Source of the DNA: Raoultibacter phocaeensis
GTDB taxonomy: Bacteria; Actinomycetota; Coriobacteriia; Coriobacteriales; Eggerthellaceae
Reading direction: 5' to 3'
NCBI RefSeq assembly: GCF_901411515.1
Contig: NZ_CABDUX010000001.1
Location: forward strand, 1,860,001-1,924,000
Length of the DNA stretch: 64,000 nt
Below the pieces are notes generated by a model. It saw nothing but the letters and a program-made list of their open reading frames with translations, did not search any database and had not been told where the DNA came from. This document shows, in pieces, positions 58,261-64,000 of the stretch. Both the position numbers and the translations under genes were made by a program. The first letter of the stretch is position 1, and every line of letters begins with the position of its first letter.

Positions 58261-58905
58261 ATGAACGCTTTGAATCGGGAAACATGGATGCTCCTTGGTG
58301 AAACGTACGGCTTTATCGGCAATTCGCTCTTAAAGCCGATGAACCAGACGCCCTCGATCGGACTCGACCCGGCGTTCTGGGAGGATTTTCCGATCGTTTT
58401 CTCGGGCGAGCACGTAGAGGGCGGCCTCTCGAACCTGCGCGCATACGCTTTTGATGCGCAGACGCTCGGCGAGGAAAAAGCTATCGAGCAGGCGGCCGTC
58501 GAATACACGCGCCTGTTCATCGGACCTCCTGCACCTGCTGCTGCGCCGTGGGAGACGATGAATCGTGCGGACGGAGCGACCGTCGGATTCGGTGAGGCAA
58601 CGTTTCGGATGCGCAGGCTTCTGCGCGAAGCGGGCCTTGAGGTGAAAAACGAGAACAATCAGTGCGAAGATCATATCGGCATCGAGCTTTTGTACTTGTC
58701 CGAGCTGTGCCGCCGCTTGGCAGGGGGCGAGGGCGGGGAAGATGCCGAAGAGAAGATCGCCCGCTTTATCGACGATCATCCGCTTTCGTGGATCGAAGCG
58801 CTGCGCGAGAAGGTCGATGCGGAGTATCCGCGCGGGTATGTGGCGGGATTGCTCGAACTTGCCGAAGGTGTGCTGGCATGGCAGAAAGCAGCGCTTGCCT
58901 CTTAG
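58261..58905 (+). CDS. TorD/DmsD-type molybdoenzyme chaperone
   Basis: A 214-residue cytosolic all-helical protein. EYTRLFIGPPAPAAAPWETMNRADG matches the TorD-family E-Y-x-x-L-F-x-G motif, followed by HIGIELLYLSELCRRLA. It would bind the Tat signal and assist cofactor insertion into the catalytic subunit encoded upstream. GGAAGGA sets ATG 58261; upstream in-frame starts lie inside the NrfD gene. It is the last gene of the operon, 80 bases after the anchor gene. Confidence 0.9.
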   Translation: MNALNRETWMLLGETYGFIGNSLLKPMNQTPSIGLDPAFWEDFPIVFSGEHVEGGLSNLRAYAFDAQTLGEEKAIEQAAVEYTRLFIGPPAPAAAPWETMNRADGATVGFGEATFRMRRLLREAGLEVKNENNQCEDHIGIELLYLSELCRRLAGGEGGEDAEEKIARFIDDHPLSWIEALREKVDAEYPRGYVAGLLELAEGVLAWQKAALAS

Positions 58906-58933
58906 GTGGTGACGTTGTTTGCTTTACAAAGAG

Positions 58934-58962
58934 AGCGGCCGCATCCGATGGGTGCGGCCGCT
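58934..58962. terminator. GC-rich hairpin between converging genes
   Basis: A 13-bp stem (58934-58946 with 58950-58962, one G-T pair) with 3-base loop GAT; each arm contains GCGGCCGC. T-runs are poor on both sides; it probably serves the reductase operon and the converging helicase gene. Confidence 0.65.
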
Positions 58963-59030
58963 TGCGTTGCGTGTGAAAGGCGTTCGATTATGTCGGCTAT
59001 CAGAGGTATGTTTGAACTGCGATGACCCGT

Positions 59031-60266
59031 CTACCTCCTGCCGCGCCCTCTGCCGCGCATGGCGTGCGAGAACGCGGCAGCGCTGCGTTGGTTCGACTTC
59101 GGGACGTAGTGGTTCTTGAGCTCGGCCTCGGCCTCCGACGTATCGTAGCTTTCGAGGTGCATGAGGGGGATCTTCGTGTCGAGCAGCTTTTCGATTTCGA
59201 GCAGCTCGGGCTTCGCCTCGGGGCTTACAAACGAGATCGCGTAGCCGGTTTCCCCGGCGCGTCCGGTGCGGCCGATGCGGTGCACGTAGTCTTCGGGGTT
59301 GTCGGGCAGGTCGTAATTGATCACGTAGTCGATGTTCGATACGTCGATGCCGCGGGCGAGCACATCGGTGGCAATAAGCACGTCGATGTCTCCCTTGCTG
59401 AAGTTGTCGAGTGCGCGTTTGCGCTGCGATTGCGTCTTGTCGGAGTGGATGGAATCGACGCGGTAGCCTGCGCGCTTCAGCTGGTTCATGCAGATCTCGG
59501 AGCGGGTTTTGGTGCCGGTGAAGATGATAACGCGCTTGCTGCCGCGCTCTTCAAGGACGGCGCGCAGAAGTTCAGGCTTCTTCATCTGGCCGATCGGGAT
59601 GATGAACTGGTCGACCGTATCGGCGGTTTCGCCCTTATGCGATACCTCCACGAATGCAGGGTCTTTGAGTATCGGCGAGACGTTCTGCATGACCTTACGG
59701 TCGAGCGTTGCCGAGAAAAGCAGGGTCTGGCGCGTTTTCGGCGTGGCGGCGACGACCTTTTTCATGGTTGGCCAAAATCCCATGTCGAGCATGCGGTCGG
59801 CTTCGTCGAGCACGAGCACCTCCACGTCTTTGAGTTTGACGTTGCCGCGCTCCATGAGATCGTAAAGCCTGCCCGGTGTGGCAACGAGGATGTCGATGCC
59901 CTTTTTTAGCTTGGCAAGCTGACCCTTGTACGGAACGCCGCCGACGACGGTGAGCATACGGTGCCCCGATCCTTTCGCAAGCTCCGTGCAGGCGGCATCG
60001 ATTTGCTGGGCGAGCTCGCGCGTGGGGCTCACGACGAGCGCTCGCGGTGAGCCGGGACGCTTGGCATGCCCGATGCGCTCGATCAGCGGAAGCGCAAACG
60101 CCGCCGTTTTGCCGGTGCCGGTGGTGGCGGCGGCTACGACGTCGCGACCTTCGAGGGCAAGGGGAATCGCCTGCTCCTGCACTGGGGTAGGCGTGGTGAA
60201 GCCCATCTTCTCGACGGCCTTCAGGGTAGTCTCGGACAGGCCGAGGTCTTGAAACGTTGTGCTCAC
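59031..60266 (-). CDS. DEAD-box RNA helicase
   Basis: A 411-residue ATP-dependent RNA helicase with all core motifs: Q motif (FQDLGLSETTLKAVEKMGFTTPTPVQEQAIP), AATTGTGKT, PTRELAQQ, TPGR, DEAD in VLVLDEADRMLD, SAT, and HRIGRTGRAG. A short Arg/Gly-rich tail (MRGRGRGRR) probably adds RNA affinity. GTG 60266 with GGAGAAG upstream is preferred to ATG 60284. It probably acts in RNA decay or ribosome assembly. It sits downstream of the ABC-F gene on the same strand. Confidence 0.95.
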   Translation of the reverse strand: MSTTFQDLGLSETTLKAVEKMGFTTPTPVQEQAIPLALEGRDVVAAATTGTGKTAAFALPLIERIGHAKRPGSPRALVVSPTRELAQQIDAACTELAKGSGHRMLTVVGGVPYKGQLAKLKKGIDILVATPGRLYDLMERGNVKLKDVEVLVLDEADRMLDMGFWPTMKKVVAATPKTRQTLLFSATLDRKVMQNVSPILKDPAFVEVSHKGETADTVDQFIIPIGQMKKPELLRAVLEERGSKRVIIFTGTKTRSEICMNQLKRAGYRVDSIHSDKTQSQRKRALDNFSKGDIDVLIATDVLARGIDVSNIDYVINYDLPDNPEDYVHRIGRTGRAGETGYAISFVSPEAKPELLEIEKLLDTKIPLMHLESYDTSEAEAELKNHYVPKSNQRSAAAFSHAMRGRGRGRR

Positions 60267-60320
60267 AGTACTTCTCCAAAACATAGTATGGTCTCGCATG
60301 CCGCAGCGTGCGCGTTCGGC

Positions 60321-62183
60321 TTATTCGCCGAGTTGTTCCGATAGGTTAATCCACAGCTCCTCGAGTTCGGTGATCTGATCGAGGATCGCCTGCACTTCCG
60401 CTTGTTTATCGCCGAGCGCTACGAAATCGGTCGGGTCGATGTCGTGCATGCCGGCGCGCGTTTTCTCGGCCTGCTCCTCGAGAGCGGCTATCTTGCGCTC
60501 GGTTGCTGCGAGGGTCTTGCGTGCTTGGTACGCCTCGCCGCCGGTAAGCGCAGGTTGATGGCTGGGATCGCCGTCTTCGCTACTCGCGTTCGGCTTGTGG
60601 GCATTTTCTGCTCTCGTTCCGGATGCCTGTTTGTTTGCGGTGGGCTTTCCGCTGGCATCCCCCGCATGCGCCTTTTCGTCGCGCTGGTCGAGTACGCGTA
60701 AGAACTCGTCGACACCGCCCGGCATGTGGCGAATCTTCCCGTCGATGAGCGCGAACTGGTCGTCGGTGACGCGCTCCATGAGGTAGCGGTCGTGACTGAC
60801 GAGGATGAGCGTGCCCGGCCATGAATCGAGCAGGTCTTCCATCACGGCGAGCATGTCGGTGTCCATGTCGTTGCCCGGCTCGTCGAGGATGAGCACGTTG
60901 GGCTCTTGCAGAAGCGTCAGCAAAAGCTGGAGCCTGCGCTTTTGCCCGCCCGACAGGTCGGCTACGAACGCTTGCAGGTGATTGCGCTCGAATCCCAGGC
61001 GCTCGAGCAACTGAGCAGGCGTGATGGATTTGCCGTCCACCATATAGCGCGTATGGTAGCGGGCGAGCACCTCGCGCACCCGATCGCCCGACAGCGCTTC
61101 GAGTTCGTCGAGTCGTTGCGAGAGTACAGCGATTTTCACCGTCTTGCCGGTTTTCACGCGACCCTTGGTGGGGGCGAGTGTGCCGTCGATCACGCGCAGA
61201 AGCGTTGTTTTGCCTGCGCCGTTCTCGCCGAGAATGCCCAAGCGGTCGCCGGGCCCGATGAGCCACGTCACATCGTCGAGCACCGTTTTCTCACCGAACG
61301 ACTCGCTCACGTTCAGAAGATCGATGACCTGCTTGCCGAGGCGGGTGACTGCAACGCGCTTCAGTTCCAGAGGATTGCGCGGCGGCGGTTCATCGGCGAT
61401 GAGTTCGCGGGCGATTTCGAGATGGAACTTCGGTTTGGAGGAACGGGCACGAGCACCCCGCGAAAGCCATGCGAGTTCCTTTCGGGCGAGGTTTTTGCGT
61501 TTTTGCTCGGCAACCTGTGCGAGGCGGTCGCGTTCGACGCGCTGCAGGATGTAGGCAGAGTAGCCCCCCTCGAACGGCTCGACCATGCCGTCATGGACCT
61601 CCCACATGCTCGTTGCGACCTCATCGAGGAACCAGCGGTCGTGCGTAACCACGAGCAGTGCGCCCTCGGCTTTTGGCCAGCGCCGCTTGAGGTGGTCGGC
61701 GAGCCAGGCGATCGCGTGCACGTCGAGGTGGTTGGTGGGTTCGTCGAGCATGAGCACATCCCAGTTGCCGATGAGCAGGCGGGCGAGGTCGACGCGCCTG
61801 CGCTGGCCGCCCGAAAGCTCGCCGACCGGTCCGTCCCAGGGGATGTCGCCTAAAAGGGCGGCGATGATCTTGCGGATTGTGCGGTCGGCGGCCCAGGTGT
61901 ATTCGGGCACATCGCCCACCACGGCGTGCTCGATAGTGTCTTCATCGGCGAGTTCGTCTGCTTGGGCGAGCCTGCCGACGGTGACGCCGCTTCGTTTGAT
62001 TATTTCGCCCAAGTCGGGTTCGATAGCGCCTGAGAGCAGGCCAAGCAGCGTAGATTTGCCGTCGCCGTTCTTGCCGACGATGCCGATGCGATCGCCGGTA
62101 TTGACGCCGAGGGTGACCGAGTCGAAAACCTTCTTGGTAGGAAACTCCAGCTCGGCATCTTTCGAAGTTATGAGAATCGCCAC
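60321..62183 (-). CDS. ABC-F family ATPase (Uup-like)
   Basis: A 620-residue soluble protein with two ABC domains and no membrane segment. Walker A GKNGDGKST (37-45) and GENGAGKTT; signature LSGGQRRR and LSGGQKRR; Walker B LMLDEPTNHLD and the variant LILDEPGNDMD. A linker with basic helices joins the domains, and a C-terminal coiled coil (ARKTLAATERKIAALEEQAEKTRAGMHDIDPTDF...) is Uup-like. Members act on ribosomes or recombination intermediates, and some confer antibiotic protection. GTG 62183 with AAAGG upstream is preferred to TTG 62204. Confidence 0.92.
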   Translation of the reverse strand: MAILITSKDAELEFPTKKVFDSVTLGVNTGDRIGIVGKNGDGKSTLLGLLSGAIEPDLGEIIKRSGVTVGRLAQADELADEDTIEHAVVGDVPEYTWAADRTIRKIIAALLGDIPWDGPVGELSGGQRRRVDLARLLIGNWDVLMLDEPTNHLDVHAIAWLADHLKRRWPKAEGALLVVTHDRWFLDEVATSMWEVHDGMVEPFEGGYSAYILQRVERDRLAQVAEQKRKNLARKELAWLSRGARARSSKPKFHLEIARELIADEPPPRNPLELKRVAVTRLGKQVIDLLNVSESFGEKTVLDDVTWLIGPGDRLGILGENGAGKTTLLRVIDGTLAPTKGRVKTGKTVKIAVLSQRLDELEALSGDRVREVLARYHTRYMVDGKSITPAQLLERLGFERNHLQAFVADLSGGQKRRLQLLLTLLQEPNVLILDEPGNDMDTDMLAVMEDLLDSWPGTLILVSHDRYLMERVTDDQFALIDGKIRHMPGGVDEFLRVLDQRDEKAHAGDASGKPTANKQASGTRAENAHKPNASSEDGDPSHQPALTGGEAYQARKTLAATERKIAALEEQAEKTRAGMHDIDPTDFVALGDKQAEVQAILDQITELEELWINLSEQLGE

Positions 62184-62452
62184 GCAGATACCTTTCTTGC
62201 TCAAGCGTCTATGATAGCCGAAGTTGGGCGAATGGGGGAGATGGCGTGTGTATGGGGCGGAAAGCGTACCCTATGGGAAGGAGCTGACTGGGAGCGGTCC
62301 TTTGCCTCGATGGATAAGAAATGTCCGGTCAATGCGGGTGTTGTGTGCGAAGGCTAACCTTGGCTAACTGAATCGCGCTTATGGCCGAGGTCGTGATCTT
62401 ATGAAGCGTATCTCGTCGGTTTGCATCGTCGGGGCAGAAAAAACGACTTCGA
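62184..62452. other. Intergenic region upstream of the ABC-F gene
   Basis: About 270 bases with no gene I can support. GGCTAAC is repeated at about 62352 and 62362. It presumably contains the ABC-F promoter on the minus strand and leads into element E4. Confidence 0.4.
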
Positions 62453-62646
62453 GTAACGGATTTTTGCGACTTGTGCACGGCGGAAAGCGCAGCTAGGCCG
62501 CTTCCGCCCCATGGGTTCGGGATCGTGCCATCTCATCAGGCAAAACGTTAGAAAGATGGGAGCAGGCCAGCACGACTGCTGCGAACGGGCCGGAAAAGAC
62601 CGCTGAACGACCCGAAAGGCGTGCACAAGCCGCAAAAATCCGTTAC
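62453..62646. repeat. 194-bp inverted-repeat element with multi-branched fold (E4)
   Basis: 27-base inverted arms (one mismatch) at 62453-62479 and 62620-62646 start GTAACGGATTTTTGCG. Inside: hairpin A 62479-62489/62499-62508 (10 bp, one bulge); stem P2 62516-62526/62607-62616 (10 bp, one bulge) enclosing hairpin B CCATCT/AGATGG (62528-62533/62554-62559) and hairpin C AGCAG/CTGCT (62561-62565/62576-62580). The 20-base loop of B contains the core ATCAGGCAAAACGTT shared with E2. It reads as a candidate structured RNA or a mobile repeat. Confidence 0.8.
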
Positions 62647-62789
62647 AAAGAGCTGGTTTTCTTGCCCTGGGCGATGCTTCGGTTGCAAGCGGACCGCCGG
62701 CCGGCAGCTCAGGTTGGTGGGCGGCAAGCGTGGTTACTCGCACCGTAGCGATCGACTGTGGTGAGAGCTTGCTTCTGATTCAAGCGACA

Positions 62790-62839
62790 AGAGCGGGGCA
62801 CCAGGTTCTGCCAAGTATCAGCACGGTGCCCCGTGCTCT
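62790..62839 (-). terminator. Hairpin after the lipoprotein gene
   Basis: Arms GGGGCACC (62795-62802) / GGTGCCCC (62825-62832), extended by AGAGC/GCTCT across a small bulge. It lies 15 bases past the minus-strand stop at 62855. Confidence 0.6.
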
Positions 62840-62854
62840 GTCGTGCAAACGGTG

Positions 62855-63310
62855 CTATTGCGCGTAAATCTCGGGTTGGGGGATTTCCTCGCCCTCGATG
62901 TACGTTCCTTCGGAGCCGTCGAATGTGACGTTGAGATCCTTGTCAACGGTAAAGTGATAGGTGACCTGCAGATCATCTTCGGCGGGTTCCCATGAGCGTT
63001 CGAGCCTGAACGAGATGGTGCCATCGCCTTCCTGGATAGCTTGGAACATGTAGGTGGTCGTGACGGGACCGCCTGCCATCTCGTCGCTGCTTTCCGGTTC
63101 GGTGTTCGCTTCCATCTGCTGCAGCGTGCTCGGCGTTTCGCCGTCGACGACCCATTCGTATCCGGTCCCCGCGTTCGATTGCAGCGAGATCTTGATGGTT
63201 TGCTGCGGCGTCGACGAGCATGACGAAAGCACGGCGACGACTGCCAGCGCCGCGATGCCTGCGATGACGAGGGCTATCTTCGATATAGGCTTTGTTTGTG
63301 AGGTATCCAT
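62855..63310 (-). CDS. Chagasin-like (I42) peptidase inhibitor lipoprotein
   Basis: A 151-residue secreted lipoprotein: signal segment ISKIALVIAGIAALAVVAVLSS with lipobox Cys31, then one immunoglobulin-like domain. ISLQSNAGTGYEWVV is a variant of the NPTTGYxW inhibitory loop of chagasin-family cysteine-protease inhibitors, and FRLERSWEP matches their RPW loop. It would be displayed on the outer face of the membrane, perhaps against host or self cysteine proteases. AAGGAG precedes ATG 63310. Confidence 0.83.
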   Translation of the reverse strand: MDTSQTKPISKIALVIAGIAALAVVAVLSSCSSTPQQTIKISLQSNAGTGYEWVVDGETPSTLQQMEANTEPESSDEMAGGPVTTTYMFQAIQEGDGTISFRLERSWEPAEDDLQVTYHFTVDKDLNVTFDGSEGTYIEGEEIPQPEIYAQ

Positions 63311-63559
63311 AATTGCTCCTTGGTGGTTCGCTTTCAGATGATGCCAGTATACGGGCAACGACCGTCCAAGCGATTAGAAGGTAATCTGTTCGTTTTTGTG
63401 CGGGAACGTTGCTGCAACGAAGGACTCGGCGGTATCATGCAGTGCGGCGGACGCAAGGTCCCCGTGGGCGAGGGTGGCGCTGGATGCGGGAAGGTCGCCA
63501 CTGGCGCTATAGATGTACCCTGGTTATAGGGATGCGGGTGCTGGACGAAGGAGGCGGCG

Positions 63560-64000
63560 ATGAATGCGATGAGCGAGCGATGCGGCGGTTTCGTAGGGGC
63601 CGTGCGGCATCATCGTTACTTTACTGAAGATGACTCGGCACGCACGAGGTTGCAGTCGTTTTGCGAGCGGATCGAGCGCGAAGGCGCGAAAGCGTTCATC
63701 GACGAGGAATACCCGTGCGGATCTGGTAAGGCGATGATTGTCAATGAGGTTGCGGGGCGGTTCTGTCTGGTCGATGGGAACGCGCACCTGGTGGCGCTTG
63801 TTGCATGCGATCCCGATCTGACGCTTGCGCGGCTTGTCGAAGTGGTGGGGAGAAGCGATTTCGTACGCGTGTGGCGCGAGGGCTGGGAGTCGGATTCGGG
63901 ACAGGCTTGCGCCTACGACATATATGTGCCGATCGATGCTGACGTGTCGCGTATTCCCGAAAGTCGTCCGGGAGTCGACGGGTTCAAGCAGCCGCCCGAA
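63560..64000 (+). CDS. Unknown protein, truncated by the window end
   Basis: An open frame starts at ATG 63560, with AAGGAGG just upstream, and runs 147 codons to the edge without a stop. The sequence (MNAMSERCGGFVGAVRHHRYFTEDDSARTRLQSFCERIEREGAKAFIDEEYPCGSGKAMIVNEVAGRFCLVDGNAHLVALVACDPDLTLARLVEVVG...) has normal coding composition. No family recognised. The RFCLVDGNAHLVALV stretch resembles ParB/Srx-like DGxHR segments in a loose way only. Confidence 0.75.
   Translation, partial: MNAMSERCGGFVGAVRHHRYFTEDDSARTRLQSFCERIEREGAKAFIDEEYPCGSGKAMIVNEVAGRFCLVDGNAHLVALVACDPDLTLARLVEVVGRSDFVRVWREGWESDSGQACAYDIYVPIDADVSRIPESRPGVDGFKQPPE

Noticed and set aside
62453-62646. Retron or reverse-transcriptase-linked RNA
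   Set aside because: The closing stem resembles retron RNA layout, but no reverse transcriptase gene occurs in the window.

Overview
The window is a 64 kb piece of a GC-rich (about 58-60%) actinobacterial chromosome. The gene content points to an anaerobic gut member of the Eggerthellaceae (Eggerthella/Gordonibacter-like; I cannot fix the genus). The main signs are three twin-arginine, FAD-dependent reductases, two molybdopterin enzymes, NrfD-type quinol anchors, LuxR regulators fused to multi-span membrane domains, agmatine deiminase, an ADH/ALDH pair and the MEP isoprenoid pathway.

Layout. 1-8 kb: histidine phosphatase, membrane LuxR regulator, MecA_N-type penicillin-binding protein, secreted flavin reductase, second membrane LuxR regulator. 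8-14 kb: second flavin reductase, unknown membrane protein, MFS transporter embedded in repeat-rich DNA, MerR regulator, GNAT acetyltransferase. 14-20 kb: agmatine deiminase, stand-alone cytosolic molybdopterin enzyme, MerR/GyrI regulator with a textbook 19-bp-spacer promoter, small membrane protein. 20-28.7 kb: membrane-anchored HTH protein, third flavin reductase facing a TetR regulator, aldehyde and alcohol dehydrogenases, HtrA protease. 28.9-30.3 kb: an intact IS1595-family element with 24-bp inverted repeats and an 8-bp target duplication. 30.4-41 kb: the housekeeping cluster pyrH-frr-uppS-cdsA-dxr, then rseP-ispG-proS, split by a low-GC DUF3800 gene and a PfkB kinase. 41.6-46.7 kb: a small two-span membrane protein facing a radical SAM/SPASM maturase, Xre regulator, Pr6Pr-like membrane protein, LysR and EamA transporter. 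46.8-53.7 kb: M29 aminopeptidase, membrane-anchored Xre regulator with unusual repeats, orphan NrfD protein, GntR and SPFH proteins, and a DUF559-like protein. 53.9-58.9 kb: a complete molybdopterin reductase operon (catalytic, 4x[4Fe-4S], NrfD, TorD-like chaperone). 59-64 kb: DEAD-box helicase, ABC-F protein, chagasin-like lipoprotein and a gene cut by the window end.

How it fits together. The accessory genes form an anaerobic respiratory toolkit: secreted FAD or Mo-bisMGD reductases, membrane quinol anchors, a maturation chaperone, and a private regulator next to each (LuxR-membrane, TetR, MerR, GntR). The most unusual features are: (i) four intergenic inverted-repeat elements in two exact size classes (141 and 194 bp), two of which share an identical 15-base core and one of which folds as a multi-branched RNA; (ii) a radical SAM/SPASM peptide maturase with a divergent Cys-containing mini-protein; (iii) a site-2 protease that has lost its PDZ domain and gained a winged-helix-like insert; and (iv) an HTH regulator carrying tandem His-Val repeats. 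No rRNA, tRNA or CRISPR array was recognised.
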